64,000 bases of DNA from Streptomyces sp. NBC_00464 (GTDB lineage: Bacteria; Actinomycetota; Actinomycetes; Streptomycetales; Streptomycetaceae): contig NZ_CP107899.1 in the NCBI RefSeq assembly GCF_036013915.1, forward strand, positions 1,984,001-2,048,000, given 5' to 3'. Shown piece by piece: positions 42,620-51,822 of the stretch. The notes beneath the pieces are model-generated. The model ran no database searches, was not told where the DNA came from, and was given only the letters and a program-made list of their open reading frames with translations. Each line of letters begins with the position of its first letter. Positions within the stretch are counted from its first letter, which is position 1. The position numbers were made by a program, and so were the translations under genes.

Positions 42620-44525
42620 GGCCGGCCGTCCGCGGATCCCGGTCCTCCCGGCCCGCGACGACCCCACAGCCGAGGGCCTCCGCCAGCGTGGCCGGCAGCC
42701 GGGTGCGCGGATGCCCGCCCGGGTCGACGACCACGCAGTGCAGCCGGCTCCGGCCCAGGGCGCGGAGGCGCGCGGCCACGGCCAGGGCGTCGTCGACGCC
42801 TGCCCGTTGAACCGGGCCTCGGCCACGCAGGCCGGAGCGGCTCACGGACAGCGGTACGTTGCCGCGGCCGTCGGTGACCACGACCAGCAACGCCTCGACG
42901 AGCCCGGCGCGGTGGTGACGGAAGGTGCGCCGCAGCGCGTGCGCGGCCCGGTCGAGGCCGTGCGCGAGCGGAGTGGCCCGGCCGGGTGGACGGGCCAGCG
43001 CGGCCGCGATCCGGGGATCCCGGGTGGAGCGGGCGGTGAACGCGCCGGCCCGCAGCTCGTTCGTCTCTCCCTCGCCGCCGACCTCGACGACCTGGACGGA
43101 TGCCCGGGTGACGTAGGCCCATTGCAGGAACGGTTCGAGCGTGGTGTGCCAGTCCCAGTCCCCGCGGCAGGTGTGGTCGAGCACCAGGGTGAGCATCCGG
43201 ACCGGTTCGGGCGCTCGGACATAGCCCCGCAGGTCCTGCGGGACGATCACCAGCGGTCCCCCGCCACCCCGGACCGCCCGGTATTTCGCGGCCTCCATCG
43301 CGGTACGTACCGGGGCCAGGTCCCACAGGTCGCGGGCGCGCCGCACCCCGACGACCGGGCCCCGCGAGGCGCGGGCGCCCGCCGAGCGCCGGGCGGGTGT
43401 CCGGAGCGTGCCGCCCTCCGGCCCCGGACCCGCCGTGTCCTCCGGGTACGGGGACGCGGAAACCGGCCGCTCCCCGCCCATCGGAGCGGGGCCGAGCGGT
43501 ACTTCCGCTTCCGGGTCGTGCACCGGAACGCCGGTTTCGGTGCCCGGTTCCGGGTTGCGCCGCGACTCGGGCCGGGGCAGGTTCCGGCCGGACTCGGGAA
43601 GCATTGGCGTCTCCTGGTCCGGAGGCGCTTCGGGCGGTGCGTCCGGACGGTGGACGGTACGCAGGCGGATCAGCCGGGCGGCCCGGCCGACGTGGTCGGC
43701 GGTGGCCGTGAGGGGGCGGCCGGAGGGCAAGCTGTCGGCGGCCCCCGCCTGCTCGGCACCGTCCAGCAGGGCCAACGCACGGGCGATACGGGCCAGGGCG
43801 AGCGCCCGGCGGTGTCCGGTGTTCTCCGGGTCCTCCAGGTGTTCCAGCACCGTCGGAGCGAACTCCTCGGAGAGCGTGACGCGGGGGCGCTGCGTCGCCG
43901 GGTCGAGGGCCGTGGCCCACGCGTCGGGGAGCGCTCCGAGCGGGTCGGCGCCCCCGTGCGGCCGCAGTCCCGGGGTCGCGAGGCGTACGGGGAAGCGGTC
44001 CAGCAGGTGCGGGGAGAGCAGTTCGGCGTCCTCGGCCCGGCAGCAGGCCAGCCATCGGGCGCGGGGCCGCCAGTGGTGCCGGATGCCGGAGTGTTCGAGG
44101 GTGGCGGTGTCCGCACCGAGCAGCTGAACGGCCGCCCGCATGCCCGGGACGCTGAGCCGGGCCAGATCGGGCACGACGACGAGCCGGGGGTCGTTGTCCG
44201 TCTCGGCCAGCGGCCCAGGGCCGACGGTGAACTCGACACCTCTCGGTCCGCGGTGCACCCGGGGCCGTATCCACAGGTCCTCGTCGACCGTGGCCGCGTC
44301 GAGCACCGTCCGTGGCACGGTGCGGCCCGGGGCATGCCCCGCGGCCCGGCCGAGCACCTGGGCGAACACCCCGGTGACGGCGGACAGATGCTCAGGAGGG
44401 AGGTCGAAGAGCAGGACGCCGCCGAGGGACGGTTCGAGGGCGGAGCAGACGAGAGCGGCCAGCAGCCGGCGGGAGACGTCGTCCGGCTCCCGGGGATCCT
44501 CGACCTGCTCCGGATGGGCGGACAT
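42612..44525 (-). CDS. ChlD-like protein with degenerate vWA domain
   Basis: 637 residues. The first 300 resemble an inactive magnesium-chelatase-type AAA+ domain (GGVLLFDLPPEHLSAVTGVFAQVLG, without a P-loop lysine). A Pro/Gly-rich linker follows, then a C-terminal von Willebrand A domain (LTLVLDHTCRGDW ... ALLVVVTDGRGN). The metal site DxSxS reads DHTCR, so metal binding is doubtful. Together with the next upstream gene it forms a ChlI/ChlD-style pair. Chelation is unlikely given the context; a chaperone or switch that loads the CHAT protease is more plausible. Confidence 0.78.
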   Translation of the reverse strand: MSAHPEQVEDPREPDDVSRRLLAALVCSALEPSLGGVLLFDLPPEHLSAVTGVFAQVLGRAAGHAPGRTVPRTVLDAATVDEDLWIRPRVHRGPRGVEFTVGPGPLAETDNDPRLVVVPDLARLSVPGMRAAVQLLGADTATLEHSGIRHHWRPRARWLACCRAEDAELLSPHLLDRFPVRLATPGLRPHGGADPLGALPDAWATALDPATQRPRVTLSEEFAPTVLEHLEDPENTGHRRALALARIARALALLDGAEQAGAADSLPSGRPLTATADHVGRAARLIRLRTVHRPDAPPEAPPDQETPMLPESGRNLPRPESRRNPEPGTETGVPVHDPEAEVPLGPAPMGGERPVSASPYPEDTAGPGPEGGTLRTPARRSAGARASRGPVVGVRRARDLWDLAPVRTAMEAAKYRAVRGGGGPLVIVPQDLRGYVRAPEPVRMLTLVLDHTCRGDWDWHTTLEPFLQWAYVTRASVQVVEVGGEGETNELRAGAFTARSTRDPRIAAALARPPGRATPLAHGLDRAAHALRRTFRHHRAGLVEALLVVVTDGRGNVPLSVSRSGLRGRGPVQRAGVDDALAVAARLRALGRSRLHCVVVDPGGHPRTRLPATLAEALGCGVVAGREDRDPRTAGHG

Positions 44526-44532
44526 CCGCGGC

Positions 44533-45477
44533 TCAGCCGAACAGCTCGTCGAGAGCGGCTTCCTCGTCAGGTCCCCAACTCAGTTCCGAACCGTGAACGG
44601 AATCGGGCCTGCGGTGGCGCAGTGCGAACGGCAGGACCCTGCGCACGTGCCGGGGCTCCACCCGCGGTGCCCCCTCCTTGGCAGCCAGTGCCCGGGCGGC
44701 CTTGGCAACCAGCAGGTCGCCGCGCTGTCCGACGGCCCCGGTCCGGGCAGCTGCCTCGGCACAGAGCCTGCTGACGTCCGTCCCGAGCCGCACGGCGGTC
44801 AGCCGGCCGCGGGCGGCCAGCAGCCCTTCGCGCTGCTGCCGGTTCTCCTCCTCGGCGGTGCGCAGCCAATCGGAACCGGGGACGTCCCGCTCCTCCTCGA
44901 ACGTGAGCACGGTAGTGATCATCCGGTGGCGTTCCCCCGTGTCCAGCTCGCTGGTCGTCACCATCAGGCCGAAGCGGTCCAGTAGTTGGGCCCGGAGGCT
45001 GCCCTCCTCCGGATTCATCGTTCCGACGAGCCCGAACGACACATGGGTCTCGGTGTCGATGCCCTCGCGCTGGACGGAGAGGACACCGGTGGAGACGACA
45101 TCGAGGATGATGTTGACGATGTGGTCGTCGAGGAGGTTGACCTCGTCGACGTAGAGCATCCCCTTCTCGTGGGCCTCTTCGAGCAGTCCGGTCTGCCGCT
45201 TCGCCTCGCCGCGCATCAGCGCGTCCAGTTCCCAGCCGCCGAGCACCCGGTCGTCGGTCGCGTTGATCGGCAGGGTGACGGGCAGCCGGCCACCGGTCAT
45301 CAGCGCGAAGGCGCGCACCACGGTGGACTTGGCCGTGCCGCGCTGGCCTGCGATGAGGACACCGCCGATGCCGGGAGCGATGAAGTTCAGTTCCAGGGCC
45401 AGCTTCAGTTCGTCCTGCCCGACGACACGGCTGTACGGGAGAATGGCCGCCGGCGTCCCCCCGGCCGCCCCGATCAC
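44533..45477 (-). CDS. AAA+ ATPase, ChlI/MoxR type
   Basis: 314 residues: Walker A AGQRGTAKST (43-52), Walker B GMLYVDEVNLLDD near 105-117, sensor 1 VGTMNPEEG and an arginine-finger region AQLLDRFGLMV. It most resembles magnesium chelatase subunit I. It sits 7 bases upstream of the vWA gene and its GTG start overlaps the Trypco1-like stop. It should form a ring that remodels or gates the vWA/CHAT partners. Confidence 0.88.
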   Translation of the reverse strand: MIGAAGGTPAAILPYSRVVGQDELKLALELNFIAPGIGGVLIAGQRGTAKSTVVRAFALMTGGRLPVTLPINATDDRVLGGWELDALMRGEAKRQTGLLEEAHEKGMLYVDEVNLLDDHIVNIILDVVSTGVLSVQREGIDTETHVSFGLVGTMNPEEGSLRAQLLDRFGLMVTTSELDTGERHRMITTVLTFEEERDVPGSDWLRTAEEENRQQREGLLAARGRLTAVRLGTDVSRLCAEAAARTGAVGQRGDLLVAKAARALAAKEGAPRVEPRHVRRVLPFALRHRRPDSVHGSELSWGPDEEAALDELFG

Positions 45478-45887
45478 GACGGGGACACCACCGCGGTCGC
45501 CTGCTCCTCGCGCCCCGGCTGCCAGCGGAACGTGACCTGGATCTGCGCCTCCGCACCGGCCTTCACCACCGCGGCCATGCCCGCCTCGAAGGTGATGCCG
45601 ACCTGGAGCTCGACCTCGTCGGGCCGCAGCCCGTCCCCGAGGTCGCCCAGCCTGCGCATGGCCTGGGAGGCGCAGCGCCGGGCGAGGTCGAGGCCGTCCC
45701 CGTACAGATCACCCGCCGCCCCCAGCGCGCGCCGCGCCGCACCGGCGCCGTCCCGGGTGTCCACACTCCCGTACAACGAGTCGGCGTCACTGACGGGCGA
45801 CGGGGTCGTGGTGTACGCCTCGGCGTCCACCACGACCGGTATCGGACCGTCCTCGCCGGGTGCCGCCGAACCCACCACGACCGCCAC
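45474..45887 (-). CDS. Trypco1-like (CU044_2847 family) small protein
   Basis: 137 residues with the C-terminal pattern DEVELQVGITFEAGMAAVVKAGAEAQIQVTFRW, which matches the short trypsin-co-occurring domain (Trypco1) found beside trypsin, AAA+ and vWA genes. GTG at 45887 is chosen because AGGGGGG lies just upstream; the frame is open to 45938. It is the first gene of the CHAT module. The role is unknown; it is probably a small subunit or pseudo-substrate of the protease. Confidence 0.72.
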   Translation of the reverse strand: MAVVVGSAAPGEDGPIPVVVDAEAYTTTPSPVSDADSLYGSVDTRDGAGAARRALGAAGDLYGDGLDLARRCASQAMRRLGDLGDGLRPDEVELQVGITFEAGMAAVVKAGAEAQIQVTFRWQPGREEQATAVVSPS

Positions 45888-45955
45888 GCGCCCCCCTGGG
45901 TGCTCAATTGACCTGCTGTACAAGATTACTGACGACACATCACTATCTCTGGGGA

Positions 45956-48949
45956 TCAGATGATCTGAGGCTCGAAATCCCAGTAGGGCCGTACGCGGGA
46001 CCGTGCCGACACCGTGTGGACGTGTTGGGCACCCAGTGTCTTCGTCAGGTCGTCCAGCGCCTCCGACTCGACCTTGTCCGCATGTCGCAGGTCGCGCAGG
46101 CCCCGGAGGTCCGCCGCGTGCGCGATACGGGCGGAGAGCGTCAGCGGGTGCGTGCGCCCCAGAACTTCGATAGCCCGGGTGCTGATCGCGTCCGTCAGCG
46201 CGGCAGCGGATTCCGGGTCGCCCACGAGATTCCGCAGGGCAGAAGCGTTGATCGCGCAGCCCAGGGTCCAGGGGTGGTTCTCGCCCACGGACCTTCCCAT
46301 CTCGGTGAGCGCTTCCTCCAGCAGGTGGTGTGCCTGGTCCCGCTCGCCGACGTTGCGCATGATCAGGGCATGGTTGGCACGGACGCCCGCGACATAGGGA
46401 TGCTCCTCACCGAGCATGTCGACATAGCCACCCACGACCTTCTCGCTTATGGCCCTGGCCTGGTCGATGTCGGCATGCTCCCGGGCGAAGAAACTCTGAC
46501 CGGCCGCGAACATCATGGTCGTCGGGTCGGTCTCACCCAGTACCCGCTCGCCCCGTTCCAGTACCCGGGTGAAGAGTTCCGCGGCCTCGCTCCGCTTGCC
46601 CGAGCGGTACAGGCAGAGGGCGAGGTTGTGCTCGGCCTTCAGGGTCTGCGGGTTGTCCTGGCCCATCACGGTGCGATGCACCTGAGCGCTCTGGGCCTGG
46701 AGTGATTCGGCCTCGGTGTACCGGCCGAGCAGGCGCAGGTCGGTGGCGTAGTTGATCTCGGAGTAGAGCGTCCAGCTGTGGCGCGGACGGAGCAGCTGCC
46801 TACGGGAGTCCAGGGTGCGCCGGTTGAGTTCCAGCGATTCCTTGTACCGGCCCAGCAGCCGGAGCGAAATGGCCAGGTTGTTCTGCGCGTTGAGCGTCCG
46901 CGAATCCTGATCACCCAGCAGTTCCCGGTAGGCGCCCAGGATCCACTCGGACATCTCATGAGCCTCTTCGTACCGCCCCAGCCCCCGCAGATCGGCCGCC
47001 AGACCGCCGGCCGCACGCAGGTGCTCCAGGTCCTGTGCACCCCGCTCGGCCCGCAGATGATCCACAGCGGCCCGCTCGATGGCCTCGGTCCCGGCGTAGT
47101 CACCGACGGCCCGCAGAAGATTGGCGTAGTTGTAGCTCAGGTCCCACACGCGCGGGTGGTTCTCGCCCAGCAGCTCCCGCCAGGCCTCCATGGCACGGGC
47201 ACCCAGCTTGATCCCGGCCCGGTACTCCCCGGAGAGGTACATGTAGCGCAGGCAGTTGAGCACCAGACTGTGCACCGCCGGATCCGTGCTGCGCAGGACG
47301 TCGGCCCACTTCAGGTGCGGAGTGATCTCGGCGTACGTGGGCCACAGCCGGGTGTCCGTGGGGCGGCCGGGGTCAGCCGCCGCCAGGGCCCGGCGTACGA
47401 CGTCGATGAACTCCCGGCGGTCCTGGTCCGGCATGTCCTTGCGGACGATCTGGTGGACCATGCGGTGCAGGTAGATCGACTCACCGGACGACGCGTCGTC
47501 GATGATCGAGTCGTGGGACTCCAGGCGGACGACGGAGTACTGACGCAGCTGACCGATCGCCTTGTTCCACAGCAGCGGGTCGTTCATCAGGCCCGAGAGC
47601 TGTTCGGGCAGCTCCCCGGACGGCATTTCCTTCAGCAGTCGTACGGGGATGGAGCCGGGCGCGAAGAAGCTGCACAGGCGCAGCAGGTCGACGGACTCGG
47701 GGACGGTGTCGCGGAGTTTGTTGAGCAGTATCGACCAGGCGGTCTGGAAGGCGAGAGGGAAGTCAGCGGAGACCTTGACGACGTCCTGGTCGATGCCGCC
47801 GCCGAGGAGGTCGATGTACTCCTCGACCGACATGTCGGAGTCGTTGAGCCATCCCGCGGTCTGGTCGAGCAGCAGCGGGAGGTCCTCCAGCGCCTCGGCC
47901 AGCCGGTCCGCCTCGGTGCGGGTGAGGCGCGGGGCGCGGCGGCGGATGAAGGCGACCGACTCCTCGCGCTCGTAGACCGGCACCTCCACGAGGTTGCTGT
48001 TGTGCTCGCTCCACTCCGGGTTCCGGGAAGTGATCAGGACGTGTCCGGGGCCGGTCGGCACCAGGTCCCAGATCTGGTCGGGTTCGTCCGCGCCGTCCAG
48101 GATCAGCAGCCAGTGGCCGTGCGGGTCGCCGCGGCGCAGCGAGTCGCGGACCGCGCGGAGGCGTTCGCCGTATTCGGCGCCGGTGGACAGACCGAGTTCC
48201 GGAGCGAGTTCGGCGAGCTTCTGCCGGTACAGCGCACGCCGGTCCGCGGGCACCCACCACACCACGTCGTACTCGGAACCGAACCGGTACACGTACTCGG
48301 CGGCAAGCTGCGTCTTGCCTACCCCCGACATGCCGTGGAGCGTGACCACACCGGCGCCGGTCCCGGCGTCCTGGAGCGCCTGGTAGGCCTTGCTGAGCAG
48401 TTCCTCGCGGCCGGTGAAACGGGTGTTGCGACGTGGAACCCCGCCCCACACCTCGGGGGTGTCGAACGGAAAGCGGGGCCCGGTCCGGGCCTCGGTGCCC
48501 TCAGGCAGTGCGGTCGTCGGCAGGCCCAGGCGTGCGAGCAGCCGGCGTTCGGCCTCGACCGCACCGACGTTGGTCAGGTCGGCGGCGCCGAACACGGATG
48601 TGGCGCCGGGCAGTGCCGAGGTCGTGATGGAGACCGCGGCGAACCGGTCGGGGTCGGGGGCGACGACCTCGCGCAGGGCCCGGTTCCACTCCTCGTGGCT
48701 GCGCGGGCCGAGCTGGAAGTACCAGTCGCTGAGCAGGACCAGGACCTGCCCTCGGGAGAGCGTCAGATCCTGCAGCGCGTCCTCCAGCGGGAGCTCCACC
48801 TGGGGGTTCCAGCGCTGCTGGACGACCGTCACTCCGCGCCGCTCCAGCCGGTCCGCGATCCATGCCGCCCAGGCCCGGTTGAACCCGGCGAAACTGAGGG
48901 TGACGGTCCGCGCCCCGATTGCTCCAACTTGCTTACGCGTACCGGGCAT
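45956..48949 (-). CDS. fxsT: TIR-like/NB-ARC/TPR protein, FxsT type (copy 2)
   Basis: 997 residues. A TIR-like domain begins near residue 15 (VTLSFAGFNRAWAAWIADRLERRGV ... LLSDWYFQLGPRSHEEW). NB-ARC follows with Walker A MSGVGKTQL (about 207-215), Walker B LLILDGAD and ITSRNPEW. About ten TPR-like units then run to the C-terminus YWDFEPQII. It matches the FxSxx-COOH-system tetratricopeptide protein FxsT in layout and lies 81 bases downstream of the RiPP enzymes. It probably senses or responds to the matured peptide. The ATG at 48949 is the only good start. Confidence 0.85.
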   Translation of the reverse strand: MPGTRKQVGAIGARTVTLSFAGFNRAWAAWIADRLERRGVTVVQQRWNPQVELPLEDALQDLTLSRGQVLVLLSDWYFQLGPRSHEEWNRALREVVAPDPDRFAAVSITTSALPGATSVFGAADLTNVGAVEAERRLLARLGLPTTALPEGTEARTGPRFPFDTPEVWGGVPRRNTRFTGREELLSKAYQALQDAGTGAGVVTLHGMSGVGKTQLAAEYVYRFGSEYDVVWWVPADRRALYRQKLAELAPELGLSTGAEYGERLRAVRDSLRRGDPHGHWLLILDGADEPDQIWDLVPTGPGHVLITSRNPEWSEHNSNLVEVPVYEREESVAFIRRRAPRLTRTEADRLAEALEDLPLLLDQTAGWLNDSDMSVEEYIDLLGGGIDQDVVKVSADFPLAFQTAWSILLNKLRDTVPESVDLLRLCSFFAPGSIPVRLLKEMPSGELPEQLSGLMNDPLLWNKAIGQLRQYSVVRLESHDSIIDDASSGESIYLHRMVHQIVRKDMPDQDRREFIDVVRRALAAADPGRPTDTRLWPTYAEITPHLKWADVLRSTDPAVHSLVLNCLRYMYLSGEYRAGIKLGARAMEAWRELLGENHPRVWDLSYNYANLLRAVGDYAGTEAIERAAVDHLRAERGAQDLEHLRAAGGLAADLRGLGRYEEAHEMSEWILGAYRELLGDQDSRTLNAQNNLAISLRLLGRYKESLELNRRTLDSRRQLLRPRHSWTLYSEINYATDLRLLGRYTEAESLQAQSAQVHRTVMGQDNPQTLKAEHNLALCLYRSGKRSEAAELFTRVLERGERVLGETDPTTMMFAAGQSFFAREHADIDQARAISEKVVGGYVDMLGEEHPYVAGVRANHALIMRNVGERDQAHHLLEEALTEMGRSVGENHPWTLGCAINASALRNLVGDPESAAALTDAISTRAIEVLGRTHPLTLSARIAHAADLRGLRDLRHADKVESEALDDLTKTLGAQHVHTVSARSRVRPYWDFEPQII
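47634..48326. repeat. Direct repeat, NB-ARC core of copy 2
   Basis: Second copy of the near-identical core at 39547-40236, offset about 8.09 kb with a 3-base length difference. Homologous recombination between the two would delete or amplify the Trypco1/AAA+/vWA/CHAT genes and leave one hybrid NB-ARC gene. Confidence 0.8.
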
Positions 48950-49030
48950 TCAACCGTCTCCCTGACATCGTTGCGAGCCTTTTCAAGATACACCGGGGCG
49001 CGCTCGCTCCGGCCGGAATCACCTGGCAGC

Positions 49031-50422
49031 TCAGGTCCAGGATGATCCGTTCCTCTGCTGCCATATCACCCTCGTGGTGTTCACATACGCGTCCGCGCGC
49101 GCCAGGTGACCCGTGGGTGGCGGCGAATCCTCCAGACGGTGGTAGAGCGTGATCATCTCGTTGACGAGCACGCGCCCCTCGGCGGTCAGCAGGGCCGATC
49201 CGGCCAGTACGGGCAGTACGGCCCCGACCTGCTGACGGCAGCGGGCATGTTCGGCCCAGGCCAGGTCGCGGTGGGTGACGCGTCGCGCCCCGAGCGCGAA
49301 CCGCTGCCAGTAGTCGGCGAGCGCGAGGTGCGAGTAGGCACCCTGGAACAACCCGTCGAAGGGCCTGGGGTCGGCGCGCCAGGGGGCGAAGTGGCGGGGC
49401 GCGGCGTCCTCGTGGTGCAGCGGGACGAGTGCGCCGAGCGCGGCGAGCTTGGTGTGCTGGAGCTCGTGGACGAGCGTCGAGGCGAAGTAGGCGGGGGTGG
49501 CGGGTCTACTGCTGAGGACCGCGCCGAAGGCCTCGCGCCGGGTGCCGCTGCAGTGGGCCGCGGCCTCGCCGGTGGGCCCCGAACCGGGCGGCGGGCCGAG
49601 CGGGACGAGGCAGCGCAGCAGCACGGCCGCTTCGGTGAGCCGGTGCTCGCCGCCGAGCCGGAGCAGCGGTTCGACTCCGGCCCAGGACGCGATCCACGCC
49701 TTGCGCTCCTGGTCGTCGACATGGGTGGCAGCGCTCAGTCCGCGTGGTTCGAGGCCCGTTCCGCGGATGCGGTACGGGTCGACGTCGTCCAGGGGCACGG
49801 GGCCGCCGCCGGGCAGCGCGGGATGCAGCATGAGCACCGGGAGCCAGCGGGGGTCGGCCGAGGTCAGGGTTCCGTCCGGCTGGGCCCGTACCTCCAGGGG
49901 CGGTCCGCCGGCCGGCCGTACGGTCATCCCCCCGTTCTCGAAGGCGATTTCGGCCGGTCCGTCCTGGGCTCGTACCGCCCCGAGCGTGGGCAGGGAGAGC
50001 TGTCCGCCGCGGGCCGTGAGCCGGGCGGTGACGGGCGTCCCCGCGCGGATCGCGGCCGCTGCCGCGAGGGCGGTCAGATGGGCCAGGCCGGCAAGGAGAT
50101 CGGGATCCGTCGCGGTGTGCGCGGTGAGGCCGGCCAGGAGACCCTCCGCCCAGGGACCCGTCATGGGATGGAACAGCACGGCGCGCACTGCGGCCCGGTC
50201 GGTGCGCTCGGCGGCTTCGAGGAGCGCCCAGTCCCTGTGCAGCCGGTCGAGCAGTGGGGGCGGGCACACGGTCACGGGCGCTGCGGCGGCGGCGTCGAGC
50301 AGGGCCCGGAGGAGGACGAGACGGCGGGTGTCCTGGTCGCGTACGAGCAGGCCGAGAGTGTCGGCGGTGCCTTCGGTGCGGCCGAGTTCGCGCAGGGCGC
50401 GGTCGGGGACTGCGGAGCTCAT
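49031..50422 (-). CDS. HExxH-motif peptide-modifying enzyme (probable beta-hydroxylase)
   Basis: 463 residues, with the metal motif HELQH at 319-323 (STLVHELQHTKLAAL) and a downstream histidine in QGAYSHLALADYW (near 365) as likely third ligand. This is the C-terminal pattern of the HExxH family found beside FxsB-type radical SAM enzymes. Members of the family have been characterised as Fe(II)/2-oxoglutarate-dependent peptide beta-hydroxylases rather than peptidases. In some clusters the domain is an inactive extension of FxsB; here it is a separate gene with an intact motif. The ATG overlaps the radical SAM stop by 4 bases. The substrate should be the FxsA-like peptide. Confidence 0.85.
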   Translation of the reverse strand: MSSAVPDRALRELGRTEGTADTLGLLVRDQDTRRLVLLRALLDAAAAAPVTVCPPPLLDRLHRDWALLEAAERTDRAAVRAVLFHPMTGPWAEGLLAGLTAHTATDPDLLAGLAHLTALAAAAAIRAGTPVTARLTARGGQLSLPTLGAVRAQDGPAEIAFENGGMTVRPAGGPPLEVRAQPDGTLTSADPRWLPVLMLHPALPGGGPVPLDDVDPYRIRGTGLEPRGLSAATHVDDQERKAWIASWAGVEPLLRLGGEHRLTEAAVLLRCLVPLGPPPGSGPTGEAAAHCSGTRREAFGAVLSSRPATPAYFASTLVHELQHTKLAALGALVPLHHEDAAPRHFAPWRADPRPFDGLFQGAYSHLALADYWQRFALGARRVTHRDLAWAEHARCRQQVGAVLPVLAGSALLTAEGRVLVNEMITLYHRLEDSPPPTGHLARADAYVNTTRVIWQQRNGSSWT

Positions 50423-51660
50423 GGGGGGTCTCCTGCGGTTGCGTCGGCGAGCCGGTCCGCCACGTGGCGGACCAGCCGGTCGAGGTCGGCGCAGTAGACG
50501 GACGGATTGACGAAGCCGTTCTCTGCGCGGTACCGGTGGGCGTAGTGGCCGCCGCCGCAGACGCTCAGCAGCGGGCAGGCGCGGCAGACGGCGGCGAGTG
50601 CGCCGGCCCCTGCCTGGCGTGCGGCGACGCCGGGGTGGCGCAGGGCGTCGTCGAAGGTGTGGCGGAAGACGTCGAGCCCGGTGGCGGCCGCGGTGTCGTA
50701 GGCGGACTTGAGGGAGTCGACCTGTTCGATCGATCCGTCCGTCTCGACCACGACCGCGTTGACCGGGTCGAGCCCCAGGGACTCGGTGGCGGCGGGCAGC
50801 CCGAGGAGCAGGGCGATGCACTCCTCGAAGAGCCTGATCCGGGTCTCCCGCCGGGCGGCCGGCCACCAGCGGTCGAAGACGGTGCACAGCCAGTCGCCGT
50901 ACGGGGTGGCGCGGCCCGGTCGCGGGCCGGCGGGCGGACCTGCCCGGTCCGCCAGGCCCGGCGGCGGAGTGGTCCAGTTGCCGTGCGGCAGCAGGAGGTC
51001 CAGGGCCGGGGGGCGCAGGGCGAGCAGTGACTCGTACATCTCCAGGGGGTCGGTGCGCGGGTCGACGACGGTGAGGATGCCCGCGTACGCCTCCGGGTGG
51101 CGGTCGGCGAGCAGCCGGGCGCCACGCGAGGCGGCGGGCCAGGAGGGGCGGCCCGCATGGTCGGTGCGCAGGGTGTTGTGCGCGGCCAGGCCGCCGTCCA
51201 GGCTGATGCCGATGCGTATGCCGTGCCGGGCGAGGGTGGCGACCTTCGCGTCGGTGAGCAGGGTGGCGTTGGTCTGCACGGTGGCGTGGACGGTGCAGTG
51301 GCCGGGCACCCGCTCACGCAGCCGGTCGGCGAGGGCGGCGAGCCGTTCGGGGCCGGCGAGGAGGGGTTCGCCCCCGTGCAGGACGAGGGCGACATGACGG
51401 AGCCGGTGGGTGGCCGCGTGTTCGGCGATCCGGTCCGCGGTGCGGTCGAGGACATCGGGCGAGGCGGCGGCGGGCCGGGTCCGCCACGTCGCGTCGGGCC
51501 CCTCGTAGAGGTAGCAGTAGCGGCACGCCAGGTTGCAGCGGCCGTGCACCTTCACGATGAACTGCCCGAAGGGCACGGGAGTCACGTCCGAGGGGACCGG
51601 CACCGGTGCCGGTTCCGGGCGCGCCCCCTCCGCGCGCCGCGGCGTCGTTGGTCGGGCCAC
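50419..51660 (-). CDS. fxsB: Radical SAM/SPASM cyclophane synthase FxsB
   Basis: 413 residues. The [4Fe-4S]/SAM motif is CNLACRYC (Cys42, Cys46, Cys49), followed by the SAM-contact glycines ALVLHGGEPLL. The C-terminal SPASM-like cysteines are in VCRACPLLSVCGGG and NPSVYCADLDRL, the latter typical of FxsB. The family joins an aromatic side chain to the beta-carbon of the residue two positions on, giving a three-residue cyclophane. The start GTG at 51660 lies 162 bases downstream of the precursor gene. Confidence 0.92.
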   Translation of the reverse strand: MARPTTPRRAEGARPEPAPVPVPSDVTPVPFGQFIVKVHGRCNLACRYCYLYEGPDATWRTRPAAASPDVLDRTADRIAEHAATHRLRHVALVLHGGEPLLAGPERLAALADRLRERVPGHCTVHATVQTNATLLTDAKVATLARHGIRIGISLDGGLAAHNTLRTDHAGRPSWPAASRGARLLADRHPEAYAGILTVVDPRTDPLEMYESLLALRPPALDLLLPHGNWTTPPPGLADRAGPPAGPRPGRATPYGDWLCTVFDRWWPAARRETRIRLFEECIALLLGLPAATESLGLDPVNAVVVETDGSIEQVDSLKSAYDTAAATGLDVFRHTFDDALRHPGVAARQAGAGALAAVCRACPLLSVCGGGHYAHRYRAENGFVNPSVYCADLDRLVRHVADRLADATAGDPP

Positions 51661-51822
51661 TCGGGCACCCCCGTGCTGTACGTCTGCCGGGACGGATCCC
51701 GGAAATGGCCGCCCGGGCCGGTCGGTCTCCCCGCGTCGTGCGGCGAGGGCCGGTCGGTCCCGGGCGGTGAAGTCGTGGTCGTCGGCGCCCCGGACCGCGT
51801 GGCTGCGGGGCGGCGCCCCGCC

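Noticed and set aside
42612..45477. True magnesium or cobalt chelatase (ChlI/ChlD) pair
   Set aside because: No ChlH/CobN-like large subunit or tetrapyrrole genes are nearby, the vWA metal site is degenerate, and the genes are coupled to a CHAT protease.
39547..48326. NB-ARC direct repeats as ends of a mobile element
   Set aside because: No transposase, integrase, terminal inverted repeats or target duplications are visible; the repeats are coding cores of paralogues.
46778..49045. 755-residue plus-strand ORF opposite the NB-ARC-TPR gene
   Set aside because: Shadow ORF; the minus-strand frame has TIR-like, NB-ARC and TPR motifs.
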